Part shown: in pieces, positions 12,736-20,845 of the stretch | Numbering within the stretch: position 1 is the stretch's first letter | How the letters are laid out: each line of letters starts with the position of its first letter | Assembly (NCBI GenBank): GCA_947652855.1 | Contig: CANTEO010000049.1 | Coordinates: forward strand, 1-20,845 | Source: an uncultured Roseburia sp. | Lineage (GTDB): Bacteria; Bacillota; Clostridia; Lachnospirales; Lachnospiraceae | Length of the DNA stretch: 20,845 nt | Direction: 5' to 3' | Position numbers and translations under genes: made by a program | Notes under the pieces: model-generated | What the model was told of the DNA's origin: nothing | What the model saw: the letters and a program-made list of their open reading frames with translations, nothing else | The model's database searches: none

Positions 12736-13683
12736 CTATTCAGGATAATATTTTTTTGCGCGGCGATAGGAGCGCCTGGCAAAATCCTTTTGATCGCTGA
12801 CCCTCACCCCCACAGCTTTCAAAATCCTGTCCGCCATTTTCCTCGCATGGTTTTTCTTCCCCTCCCCCATTCCATTCTCACGAACCGTCAAATGCCCGCC
12901 TCCATATTCTTTCAACGGCAAAAACCAATCCGACAGATGTATCTCAAACCAGTCCGGCTGTCGTTTATACGCCATCAAAAGAAGCTGCTGATCGTCATCT
13001 ATGCAGTCCAGGCTCAGCAACGCCTGCATATTATCCCGCATCAACGCCCAGAATTTCCCCGCCAAATCCACGGGAACATAAATCAGACCACCTATCATGC
13101 AGTCATAAGAAAGCTGCAGGCTGTCTGCCCCTGAAATTTGATTTGGGTCATTCAGGCAAAACAACTGTATCTTATCCGAAAATGGATAGTCCCATAGAAA
13201 AGAGAACTCCTCTGGGTTTGGATAGGAAACCCCTCCGTGGTCATATCCAAAATCAATCCATGCCACTCCGTTTCCTTTCTCGTTATCGTGCTTACAGGCA
13301 TCCTGAAGGACCCAATACTTCATCAGCATTACATAATCATACTTTGCCGTATTGGAATATGCATTTTCATAATAGCGAAATGCTCGAAAGCTGCCCTTCT
13401 GCTCTACCTGACACATCCTCTGAAACATTGCAGGCTCCACTTCAAACACATGATCCAAAGAAACCACTTCTGTCTTTTCCGAAAGGCCATGCCTTGCCCT
13501 GATTTCCAGAATCTCCTTGGCAAATTTACTTTCTGTATATACAATCAGCTTATTTTTCAGCCTTGCCCATCTCGAAAAATCATCCATATACCGTCCCGTT
13601 GTCCGGCGCAAGGACTCATTGTCCAAATCTCCCCTGCCAATGTCAAAAAAGGCTGTCACAAGCGTTATCTCATCCTTCCTCAT
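12736..13683 (-). CDS. HtrL/YibB-family protein of the polysaccharide cluster
   Basis: The 315-residue protein begins TLVTAFFDIGRG (7–18), followed by YMDDF (32–36), KNKLIVYTES, MLMKYWVLQDA (119–129) and AWIDFGYDHGG (141–151). This set matches the HtrL/YibB (WlaTC-like) family found in lipopolysaccharide and capsule loci. The fold looks like a GT-A-type glycosyltransferase, with DFG and an acidic C-terminal IDDDQQ as possible metal or sugar contacts, but no activity is proven. No signal peptide or membrane segment is seen, so it is probably cytoplasmic. Its ATG overlaps the TGA of the flippase gene (ATGA), with GGAGG upstream, so the two are translationally coupled. Confidence 0.8.
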   Translation of the reverse strand: MRKDEITLVTAFFDIGRGDLDNESLRRTTGRYMDDFSRWARLKNKLIVYTESKFAKEILEIRARHGLSEKTEVVSLDHVFEVEPAMFQRMCQVEQKGSFRAFRYYENAYSNTAKYDYVMLMKYWVLQDACKHDNEKGNGVAWIDFGYDHGGVSYPNPEEFSFLWDYPFSDKIQLFCLNDPNQISGADSLQLSYDCMIGGLIYVPVDLAGKFWALMRDNMQALLSLDCIDDDQQLLLMAYKRQPDWFEIHLSDWFLPLKEYGGGHLTVRENGMGEGKKNHARKMADRILKAVGVRVSDQKDFARRSYRRAKKYYPE

Positions 13684-15212
13684 TCTTCCTGCCTCCTCAA
13701 AAAGATTTTTTTCATCCTTTTTCTGTCTTCCTTATCCAAAAATATAAAATAATTCCAGATGCAGCCGACGCCTCCCAAGCAAAGAGCATTTACGACAAAA
13801 GAAAGTATGCCCTCCACCGGAGCCAACGCGCCTTTCAAAAGAAAGAACATAGCCAGCAACAGCATGGAGTCAAGCACATAGCCCACCAGTAACGGATAAA
13901 ATGTCCTCTTTGCCGCATTCAGGCACTTCGAGGCATAAAGCGGCGTATAAATAAAATTCACAATCAGGCCAACCACCCTGCTGACTCCAGCCACTGCATA
14001 CACCCCAAAGCCCGTCAATTGAACCAAGGCAACCACCACAACCGCGTCAAAGCAGCTGACTCCAAGCCAAACCAGTGAATTTACTTTCAAATGGTTCGTG
14101 ATTAAAAACACGCTGTTCAACGCGCTTGCGACGCCCGACGCCAACACAGACACAATGGAAATGCAGGAAAGGGCATAAATCATCGGAATATTTTCTCCTG
14201 GAACCCATAATGAAAAAAACTCCTGCCCATACGCGATGGCCCCGGCAAATATGATGCTGACGAAGAATCCGCAAAATTTCATGTTCCTTTTCATTTCCAA
14301 AATGACGCGGCCTGTGTCGCCCCTTGCATAATAATAGGTCTGCTGCGGATGGAACAAAGAAGTTAAGATACTAATCATCCCACTTAAAATCGTCGGGACT
14401 GTATATGCAATCGAAAGCTGCCCCATCGCATATGCGCTGACGCCAAGGTTGCAAATCAGCAAGTCCAGCCCATCTGCCAGCACCTGCGACAGCCTTGACA
14501 CAGAGCTCCAGATTCCTGCGGCCAGCATCTCTTTGATGCTTGCAAAAGAGACGGCTTTCCTGCGGACACTAAGGCCAGGCAGCAGCTTTTTTGTCACAAT
14601 GCTGTTATAATAAATTAATCCGACGCTGCATAATGTGGCGGTCAGGCTAATATACGCTATATTCGCCGGAAAAACGCCAAAAAAGAACGCCAAGAACGCC
14701 ACACGGGCCATTGCGCTGACGCAATTGCCCAAGCTGCTTAAATACAGCCTGTTTTTGACAAACGCCGCAACGGAAAACACATTGCCGACTACTGTAGCCA
14801 GAAAGTTAAAAACCACAAATACAAATAAAAGCTTTACGCTTGCCGTCAAATTTTCCGGAATTTGAATCAACAGCTCAAGCTTCCAGATCAGAGGCAAAAA
14901 AAGGAACAGCGAAACAAACGCTAACAGCAAATTTGCCCAAAACACCGAATTAAAATAGATATCCGCCTCTGCTTCTTTCCCCTCATGAATTTTAATGGTA
15001 ATGAAGCGCCCAGCAACGGAATTCAATGCCACAGTCACAATAGACGCATAATTTACCATATTGTTCGCCAGGCTGACAAACCCATATGCCTCGCTGCCCA
15101 CTGTGCTTACCAAATACGGCGTTAAATAAAAATTCATCCCATAGCTTAAGACGGTCGCCATAATGCTGGCGGCAAAATTTATGATAAAATACCGATCTCT
15201 GTTTTCCTTCAT
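13680..15212 (-). CDS. Wzx-like polysaccharide flippase (MOP/MATE superfamily)
   Basis: The 510-residue integral membrane protein has about 12–14 hydrophobic segments spread over its whole length. The N-terminus, NFAASIMATVLSYGMNFYLTPYLVSTVGSEAYGFVSLA, is typical of lipid-linked oligosaccharide flippases of the RfbX/Wzx type (shown here as an overall pattern of a helix, a Tyr-Leu-Thr-Pro turn, then a Gly-rich stretch). It would move undecaprenyl-linked repeat units across the membrane to the polymerase. The C-terminus ends in a basic cluster (KEDRKRMKKIFLRR). The ATG at 15212 follows GAGG by 6 bases. It starts 9 bases after the pyruvyl transferase-family stop and overlaps the next gene by 4 bases. 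Confidence 0.9.
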   Translation of the reverse strand: MKENRDRYFIINFAASIMATVLSYGMNFYLTPYLVSTVGSEAYGFVSLANNMVNYASIVTVALNSVAGRFITIKIHEGKEAEADIYFNSVFWANLLLAFVSLFLFLPLIWKLELLIQIPENLTASVKLLFVFVVFNFLATVVGNVFSVAAFVKNRLYLSSLGNCVSAMARVAFLAFFFGVFPANIAYISLTATLCSVGLIYYNSIVTKKLLPGLSVRRKAVSFASIKEMLAAGIWSSVSRLSQVLADGLDLLICNLGVSAYAMGQLSIAYTVPTILSGMISILTSLFHPQQTYYYARGDTGRVILEMKRNMKFCGFFVSIIFAGAIAYGQEFFSLWVPGENIPMIYALSCISIVSVLASGVASALNSVFLITNHLKVNSLVWLGVSCFDAVVVVALVQLTGFGVYAVAGVSRVVGLIVNFIYTPLYASKCLNAAKRTFYPLLVGYVLDSMLLLAMFFLLKGALAPVEGILSFVVNALCLGGVGCIWNYFIFLDKEDRKRMKKIFLRRQEE

Positions 15213-15221
15213 TTTCTTCCT

Positions 15222-16334
15222 CTAAGTCTCCCGCAGCGCGCGGCATAAAAACAACTCTGACTCTTTTCTGTATTCCTTCAATCGTTCCTGCACCTTTGCA
15301 AAGTTTATTTGATCCGAAAAATCCATCTGCCCCGGCCCCTCTATTCCCCGCCGTTTTAAGCCCAAGGCCCTCAGTAAATTATCAATCCTCGCATTCCCTT
15401 TGCTTATGCTGTAAAACTCTTTTTGAAACAATACGGAAAAGACCGTCCCATGAAATGAATTTGTAAGGACGAATTCTGCGTTTGCTACCGCATTCAAAAA
15501 TTCTGCCGGCCCAAAATCTGCAAACTGCGTGTTGGGGTCAAACCCTTTTTTCTTATAATAATGCAGCTCAACCCGCGCAATCCCCATGCGCTCAGATACA
15601 TACCGGACAGACGCATCCATTGCCGGATCTTCCACTACAAAATACGCAAACAAATATCTGCCTCGCATCTTTGGCGCCTGCCTTAACAGAGGCTCGTACT
15701 CGTATGCCTCCAAAAGCAATGTGGGATCAAGCGCAACAGACGCCTGTAGATGATACTGAGCGTAAATGGAGTCTGACAGCGACCTCTCTCGCACCGAAAG
15801 GAAATCAAATCCTTTTAATGGCCGCAAAAACAGCTCCTTTTCCTTTTGAGGAATCTCGCCCACATTGATGCTTGCGGCATATGAAATCTTACGCCCGTCA
15901 TAATCAAAGTCCAATAAATAGACCGGATCTAAGCCCCCTGTAAGCTGACTTGTCCAAATCTGATCGCTCCCAACAATCAGCGCATCATAAGGCTCCTCCA
16001 AAAGCTCTTTCACAGAAGCGATGCCCGGCCCCACGGCCAAATTCGCATGAATAAATTCTTCAAACCGCTCCCACTGCACCGCCCACGCATCCTGCATTGT
16101 TTTTCGATGAGCCAAAAATTTTATTTTCTTCACAAGCGTCCCCGGATGAATGAGATCGAAAAGACGGATCTTGGCCGTTAACTTCTTTTGATAGTTCCGC
16201 TCTATACAAGGGTTCCTATAATCAATCAGGCTTGCCTCATGCCCCATTGCGGCAATTTTCTCTTTCAATGCGTATGCCTGCAGCACTGCCCCATAATTAT
16301 GCGCATTGTGAAATGTCAAAATCCCGACCTTCAT
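15222..16334 (-). CDS. Polysaccharide pyruvyl transferase-family protein
   Basis: The 370-residue cytoplasmic protein starts MKVGILTFHNAHNYGAVLQA, with a GT-B-like N-terminal fold. It carries GSDQIW (122–127) and TNSFHGT (291–297), both hallmarks of the CsaB/PssM-type family (PF04230). Proven members add pyruvate from phosphoenolpyruvate as a ketal to a sugar of a surface polysaccharide; which sugar here is unknown. In this subfamily (with GSDQIW rather than strict CsaB motifs) some proteins may have other transferase activity. Its ATG overlaps the GT4 stop as ATGA. The presence of an FrhB-like gene in the same operon is a recurring pairing. Confidence 0.88.
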   Translation of the reverse strand: MKVGILTFHNAHNYGAVLQAYALKEKIAAMGHEASLIDYRNPCIERNYQKKLTAKIRLFDLIHPGTLVKKIKFLAHRKTMQDAWAVQWERFEEFIHANLAVGPGIASVKELLEEPYDALIVGSDQIWTSQLTGGLDPVYLLDFDYDGRKISYAASINVGEIPQKEKELFLRPLKGFDFLSVRERSLSDSIYAQYHLQASVALDPTLLLEAYEYEPLLRQAPKMRGRYLFAYFVVEDPAMDASVRYVSERMGIARVELHYYKKKGFDPNTQFADFGPAEFLNAVANAEFVLTNSFHGTVFSVLFQKEFYSISKGNARIDNLLRALGLKRRGIEGPGQMDFSDQINFAKVQERLKEYRKESELFLCRALRET

Positions 16335-17548
16335 TTCCCCTCCCCATCCTTTACATAGGATAAAATCAGGCGGACGTACTGCTCATAATAGTTTTTTGCA
16401 GAATACGCCTTAACGTTCTCTTTAGCATGCTCCCTAAGCCCTCTTCTAAGCTCCTCGTCTCCCGCCAACTTAAGCATCGCCTCCGCTAAATCATCCGCAA
16501 AATTCTTTGACCATTCAACCCAATATGCGCTTTCGCCCTCCACATATTCCGGTATTCCGCCTACCTTTGCCGTAATGAGTGGAATCCCCGCGGCCATCGC
16601 CTCTAACATAGACAGCCCTGCCGCTTCATCCCAGATTGACGGCAGGACTGCAATGTCCGCTATCTTTATCGCTCTCCATAGCTCATGGTTAGGAATGAAT
16701 CCCGTAAAGCAAACCGCCCCCTTTACGTCTTTTGACAGAGCTTCCAATTCCATTGCATATTCTGCCGCCACTTCGCGTCCAAAGGCGGAGCTGCCCACAA
16801 TCAACAGCTTCGCCGCTTTTTTAGCGCGCACTTTTTTGAACGCCTCTAATAATTCCTTCACTCCTTTTTCAGGAATCAGCCTGCCCCAATAAACAAAGAC
16901 CGTCTCATCTGCAATCCCATAGTTTTTTCTTTCTGATACGATCTCCTCAGGCGTCAGCTCCTGTTGGAACCGTTCCAAATCTATCCCATTTTTCAGCACG
17001 TCAACTTTTTTTCCATGAATGACGCCATTGCACAGCAAATTCCTGGCCACAAAATTGCTGATGCAGATATATCTTGAAAACCAGCGGCTTAGCGCAGCCG
17101 CGCCCTCATAGGCGCCATGTAAATGAATGCACATTTTTTCCTTTGGAATCCTCTTTGCCAAATATCCATAGATGTCATACTCCCCATCTTCGATCAAAAC
17201 CAGGTCAAAGACTTTCCCTTGCATCTTGCGATAAGCCCGTTTGATATAAGGATCCTCAAAAACAGCCTTTCCCCTGTGCCTTACGGACATTCGGTTGAGA
17301 AATGACACTGCCCTGGATGAAAACAGCCTGTCCCTTAACGTCCCATAGCGTATATATTCTATTGTGCTTTTTTTATACTCTCCAGCGCTGGCATATGCCT
17401 TCTCATCCCATACGGATAGGACCGTCAGCCCTATCCTCCCATACCTCTCATTCATCGTTAAGAACAATTCCATCAAGCCTTCCACCGCTCCCCCTTTGAC
17501 TGCAGGGACGGGGTATTTTTTGGGCGCAATCATGCAAACATTTACCAT
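16331..17548 (-). CDS. GT4-family glycosyltransferase
   Basis: The 405-residue GT-B glycosyltransferase has an N-terminal acceptor domain starting VNVCMIAPKKYPVPAVKGGAVEG, with the Gly-Gly loop that binds the donor phosphates. A C-terminal donor domain contains YWGRLIPEKGVKELLEAF, FTGFIPNHEL and the E-x7-E motif with Glu308 and Glu316 (EAAGLSMLEA). It adds a nucleotide-activated sugar with retention of configuration; donor and acceptor are unknown. ATG at 17548 is chosen because GGAG lies 8 bases upstream and the protein then begins with the family's first β-strand; the frame stays open another 24 codons. It follows the GT2 gene by 23 bases. Confidence 0.9.
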   Translation of the reverse strand: MVNVCMIAPKKYPVPAVKGGAVEGLMELFLTMNERYGRIGLTVLSVWDEKAYASAGEYKKSTIEYIRYGTLRDRLFSSRAVSFLNRMSVRHRGKAVFEDPYIKRAYRKMQGKVFDLVLIEDGEYDIYGYLAKRIPKEKMCIHLHGAYEGAAALSRWFSRYICISNFVARNLLCNGVIHGKKVDVLKNGIDLERFQQELTPEEIVSERKNYGIADETVFVYWGRLIPEKGVKELLEAFKKVRAKKAAKLLIVGSSAFGREVAAEYAMELEALSKDVKGAVCFTGFIPNHELWRAIKIADIAVLPSIWDEAAGLSMLEAMAAGIPLITAKVGGIPEYVEGESAYWVEWSKNFADDLAEAMLKLAGDEELRRGLREHAKENVKAYSAKNYYEQYVRLILSYVKDGEGK

Positions 17549-17571
17549 ATTCCAATCTCCATCTCTTTCTT

Positions 17572-18558
17572 TCAACGCCTCCTGACGCATTCCAGAATCC
17601 TTTTTGCCGTTCCAAAACACTTAGTTAGGTGCAAAAGCAACGCGCTTTTTTCACGTAAGGTGACATACGGATTGAAAAAGCCAAGCAGCGCCATTTTTCT
17701 GCATTCCCGAAAGATCAACTGATAAAAGTTCTTGTATTCTTGATTTTTCTTCTTCGAAATGCGGCCACAATGACACAGATTCAAAAAATACAGCAGCGCG
17801 CTTACGTAATATGACGCAGCTTCTTTCTTCAGCTCCTTATGCTCCGCAAGAATTTCCTGATAAAATTTTTTATAATTAAAAAACGCCGTCCTCTGCCTTG
17901 CGCTCATCCCTGCGCTAATGCTGCCTTCCCGATGCACATAATAATAGCTGGATTTCCCCGTATGCGATATCCTCCTCACTTTTCGCAATATGGGCAGGAA
18001 TACGGCGACATCTTCCGACAGCTCCCCCGCCGGATACCGAATGCCGTCAAAAAGGTTTGCTTTATATAATTTTCCCCATGCCCCAATATGAACGCCCTGA
18101 GACAGCAGTAAATTCCTCAGCGCCTCCTTCACCGTCCATGCACAAGGCCCTGGCATTTGAAACCGTTCTTCCATAGCAGAAGGAAACACATCATATCTGC
18201 CGCAGACGCCGATGTCCGCATCCGAACTGATACAGGCGTCATATAATGTTTCTATATAATCTTTCGCAACATAGTCGTCGCTGTCGATAAAGGAAACCCA
18301 TTCGCCCTTACAGCAGTCCAGCGCGGCATTCCTCGCCTCTGACAGGCCGCTGTTTACCTGATGAATCACCTTCACCCTGGAATCTTTTTTTGCGTAGGCG
18401 TCGCATATTGCCCCACAGCCGTCGGTTGATCCGTCATCCACCAAAAAGATTTCCATATTTTTATAGGTCTGACCGCACACGCTTTCTAAGCACTTCACTA
18501 AAAAATCCTTCACATTATAAACCGGAATAATCACTGAAACTAACTGTTGTCTGTCCAT
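17572..18558 (-). CDS. GT2-family glycosyltransferase (second of a related pair)
   Basis: The 328-residue GT-A glycosyltransferase begins VSVIIPVYNVKDFLVKCLES. It has DDGSTD (41–46) for nucleotide binding, DSDD (92–95) as the metal-binding DxD, and a likely catalytic-loop SED in GELSEDVAVF. The hydrophobic C-terminus may contact the membrane. The N-terminal 95 residues closely resemble the neighbouring GT2 protein, including CGQTY, GAICD-x-YA-x-KDSRV and GLS-x-ARN, so the pair likely arose by duplication. The C-terminal halves differ, suggesting different acceptors. Its ATG lies 19 bases inside the end of the upstream gene, after GAGG. Confidence 0.92.
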   Translation of the reverse strand: MDRQQLVSVIIPVYNVKDFLVKCLESVCGQTYKNMEIFLVDDGSTDGCGAICDAYAKKDSRVKVIHQVNSGLSEARNAALDCCKGEWVSFIDSDDYVAKDYIETLYDACISSDADIGVCGRYDVFPSAMEERFQMPGPCAWTVKEALRNLLLSQGVHIGAWGKLYKANLFDGIRYPAGELSEDVAVFLPILRKVRRISHTGKSSYYYVHREGSISAGMSARQRTAFFNYKKFYQEILAEHKELKKEAASYYVSALLYFLNLCHCGRISKKKNQEYKNFYQLIFRECRKMALLGFFNPYVTLREKSALLLHLTKCFGTAKRILECVRRR

Positions 18559-19547
18559 GCCTTCCTCTCTAAAAAAAGCTTCCCATGCTTCACCAGCTCA
18601 ATCAAACGATTGAGCTTCGGATAAAAAAAGGGGCAGGCGCACAAAAGCTTTACCCTAAGCTTCCGCTGTCCTTTCAAAAATCTGTTTTGACGGAAGTTTG
18701 TCCCTAAGATATTCTCCCTGCTTTTTAAAATACTTCTTTTATAACGCCAGGAACCCACCTTACGAATTACGTCCAAATTTGCAAGAATATATCTGTATTC
18801 TGCTGCCTCTGCCAATCCCTTTTCCTTCGCGCTCACATATTCATAAATCTCCCGATAGGCCCGCACAATGTCATATCTCGCCTGTAATGGCCCAGATTCC
18901 ATAATAGACCCTTCCCGATGCCGGTAAAAATAAAGGGCTTCTCCCAGATAGGCCACCTTCGAGGCGCGCATATAAAGCTTATACGTCGTAAAGCAGTCTT
19001 CATGAATCCGCCCAACGGGATACCGGATCGGACGCCCTTGAAACAATGAGGCCCGATATAGCTTATTCCACGCCACGACAAGCGCCGCGTCCCCATCCTC
19101 AAGCAGCTTTTGGAATGCATCGTATCCAGACATCTCTTTTTCACAGCCATACAAATGCCCTCTTGAAAGCCCGTCCGCATACACATCCGAATAATTGCAA
19201 ATCACAATATCCGCATGGCTGGCTTTCGCAGCCGCAAGCATCCGCTCCAGCATCTGCCTGCCGATAAAATCGTCGCTGTCAATCAAGCTGATATATTCTC
19301 CCGTAGCCATGGCGATTCCTGTATTTCTTGCAGCCGATAAGCCCCCGTTTTTCTGATGCACAATTTGTACGCGGCTGTCCTTTCTCGCATATTCATCACA
19401 GATTGCGCCGCTTTGATCCGTTGATCCGTCATCCACGAGAATAATTTCCAAATGACGGTACGTTTGGCCGCATATGCTTTCGATGCATTCCCTCACGTAT
19501 GGCTCTACATTATAGACGGGAACAATGACGGATATTTTACTGTCCAT
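18540..19547 (-). CDS. GT2-family glycosyltransferase (first of a related pair)
   Basis: The 335-residue inverting GT-A enzyme begins ISVIVPVYNVEPYVRECIES. DDGSTD (39–44) and DSDD (90–93) bind the sugar nucleotide and metal, and HED in RIHEDCFTTY is the likely catalytic-loop acid. It transfers one sugar during repeat-unit assembly on the inner membrane face; the sugar is unknown. The ATG at 19547 overlaps the polymerase stop by 11 bases and is preceded by AAGGAG. The C-terminus is basic and ends in amphipathic segments that may bind the membrane. Confidence 0.92.
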   Translation of the reverse strand: MDSKISVIVPVYNVEPYVRECIESICGQTYRHLEIILVDDGSTDQSGAICDEYARKDSRVQIVHQKNGGLSAARNTGIAMATGEYISLIDSDDFIGRQMLERMLAAAKASHADIVICNYSDVYADGLSRGHLYGCEKEMSGYDAFQKLLEDGDAALVVAWNKLYRASLFQGRPIRYPVGRIHEDCFTTYKLYMRASKVAYLGEALYFYRHREGSIMESGPLQARYDIVRAYREIYEYVSAKEKGLAEAAEYRYILANLDVIRKVGSWRYKRSILKSRENILGTNFRQNRFLKGQRKLRVKLLCACPFFYPKLNRLIELVKHGKLFLERKAWTDNS

Positions 19548-20845
19548 AGCGCTCCTTTTCTCGCAGCCTGCCCCCTCCCGTTTCCTTCCCCACTTCCATC
19601 ACGCAGGCATACATCAAAATAAAGATGATTAAGATTCCAGGATTTATGCTCACAACGATGCCTTTCACCTCAAATACAAAAAAACAAATCCCCGCAAAGA
19701 TAATCGAGAATTTTTTATCCTCTGAATCGCACTTCAAATATGCGCCTTGAAACAATTTTATAAAAACGCCATAAAAGAAAACGCATCCTACTATGCCAAT
19801 CAACCAAACTGTATTCACGTACCCTACATCGGAATGGGCGAACACCCCTGTAGAATATACCGAATGGCCCGTGCCAAACAGTTTTCCAAATACGCTGGAT
19901 GGAACTGCCCAAAAATCATCCGAGAACAATACTTCAATGGACGTAATGTTATCCGCATTGCCAAACAGCGCCAAAACATTGCTGGCCAAACGCTCCAATG
20001 AGCCAGCGGCTTTCCGATATAAGAACAAAAGCCCGGCTGACCCGGCAACGATCATAAAGACTGTGCTGCCTACCACCCGCTTCGATATTTTTCCCCGTTT
20101 CAGATCCATAAAAAGCGGCACAAACACGCCAATGGCCGCCATGACCACGCCAGTGATGGAGTTTGATAAAGGCACAATCAGCAACACCAAAAAACATACG
20201 AGATATTTTTTGTCATGTTTTCCAAAATATATCCAACATAACCCACAAATAATTCCTGTCGCAAACCCAAACAAATCGACTAACACATTTGCAAATCCAT
20301 AAAAACGCTCATTATAAAACCAATTTGCGTAATAGCTCATATCAGAGCCATAAACGTTCTTAAAAAAAATCTCTAACAGATACATTCGTACAGTTGGAAA
20401 AACCAGCATCATCACTGTAAAGCACGCTTCAATCAATCCTGCCATGATAATTACTTTAAGGAGCCTTTGATAATCCACCCTATGCCGTTTGCAATAAAGC
20501 ACGACATACACTGCAATTGGCTGCACAAAAAGAAACGCTCCCCAAACCTTATATAAATACAGCAAATAAACGAGAATATTTAACCTGCTGCCCCAAAAAC
20601 AATCATATACCATACGGGCCGTCATATATAGCGCCACCGTCACAAAAGACAGCTGAAAAAGCCGTATTGTCTTTTGCTTCAAAAAAGCATAGGTTTCCTT
20701 TTGATATCTCCATAACAGCGCCACAACGGAATAAGCTGTCATAAAAAATAATAGATTGACATTCTTTACCAAAGGAGGGCAAAAAATAGCAAAAATAAAA
20801 AAAACTCTGTGCTCTCCGCGCTCTTTGTGGTTAAAATTGCACAAA
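19537..20845 (-). CDS. Wzy-like O-antigen/capsule polymerase (5'-truncated by window edge)
   Basis: At least 435 residues of a polytopic membrane protein with around 10–12 hydrophobic segments. It has a long extracytoplasmic loop near the C-terminal third (about ASNVLALFGNAD to AHSDVGYVNT) and the segment LSNSITGVVMAAIGV, similar to the conserved helix of O-antigen polymerase/ligase proteins. It would join flipped repeat units outside the membrane. The frame is open to the right edge; the only start near the edge is a TTG without a visible ribosome binding site, so the true start probably lies outside. Sequence similarity in this family is low, so the call rests on topology and context: it neighbours three glycosyltransferases and a flippase. 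Confidence 0.75.
   Translation of the reverse strand, partial: LCNFNHKERGEHRVFFIFAIFCPPLVKNVNLLFFMTAYSVVALLWRYQKETYAFLKQKTIRLFQLSFVTVALYMTARMVYDCFWGSRLNILVYLLYLYKVWGAFLFVQPIAVYVVLYCKRHRVDYQRLLKVIIMAGLIEACFTVMMLVFPTVRMYLLEIFFKNVYGSDMSYYANWFYNERFYGFANVLVDLFGFATGIICGLCWIYFGKHDKKYLVCFLVLLIVPLSNSITGVVMAAIGVFVPLFMDLKRGKISKRVVGSTVFMIVAGSAGLLFLYRKAAGSLERLASNVLALFGNADNITSIEVLFSDDFWAVPSSVFGKLFGTGHSVYSTGVFAHSDVGYVNTVWLIGIVGCVFFYGVFIKLFQGAYLKCDSEDKKFSIIFAGICFFVFEVKGIVVSINPGILIIFILMYACVMEVGKETGGGRLREKERYGQ

Noticed and set aside
12514..13134. Plus-strand open frame of 206 codons opposite the FrhB-like and HtrL/YibB-like genes
   Set aside because: It spans the junction of two real minus-strand genes, has low-complexity composition, and no motif.

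Overview
The window looks like chromosome of a strictly anaerobic, butyrate-forming Bacillota, most likely a Clostridia/Lachnospiraceae-type gut bacterium. The evidence is a thiolase–Hbd–butyryl-CoA dehydrogenase–EtfBA operon, a Rex-like operator with the clostridial half-site TTGTTAA, strong GGAGG-type ribosome binding sites, some TTG/GTG starts, and a lipoprotein-type sulfate-binding protein. The species cannot be named from this alone. Apart from a partial gene at the left edge and one LacI-family regulator, all genes are on the minus strand.

Left block (1–5903). The 3' end of an unrecognised plus-strand gene meets, at a shared hairpin terminator, a minus-strand sulfate/thiosulfate ABC operon. 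Its order in the direction of transcription is binding protein, CysT, CysW, CysA, then a small cupin. A LacI-family regulator is divergent from it. The ~296-bp space between them is the densest regulatory stretch in the window. It holds two copies of the same 19-bp operator sequence, inverted to each other and with centres 230 bp apart. Each copy sits just before one gene's ribosome binding site. Between them lie a strong minus-strand promoter, a plus-strand promoter facing it, a LysR-type-looking dyad and a chain of hairpins in the predicted cys leader. The simplest model is a repressor that binds both sites, possibly looping out both promoters, with sulfate uptake and the regulator under joint control.

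Middle block (5931–11354). The butyrate operon runs thl, hbd, bcd, etfB, etfA. These proteins condense acetyl-CoA, reduce acetoacetyl-CoA, and reduce crotonyl-CoA with flavin-based electron bifurcation to ferredoxin. Crotonase (crt) is missing and must be encoded elsewhere. A candidate extended –10 promoter and a near-perfect Rex operator precede thl, which fits NADH/NAD+ control. Hairpins lie in two of the intergenic gaps. The operon ends at a bidirectional terminator shared with the LacI-family gene.

Right block (11468–20845). A tightly packed, often overlapping minus-strand cluster for a surface polysaccharide runs Wzy-like polymerase (cut by the window edge), two related GT2 glycosyltransferases, a GT4 glycosyltransferase, a polysaccharide pyruvyl transferase-family protein, a Wzx-like flippase, an HtrL/YibB-family protein and an FrhB-like iron–sulfur protein. 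It ends beside a nested inverted repeat rather than at an obvious T-tract terminator. The clearest leads for new biology are the cys/LacI intergenic control region and the role of the FrhB-like and HtrL/YibB-like proteins in glycan assembly.
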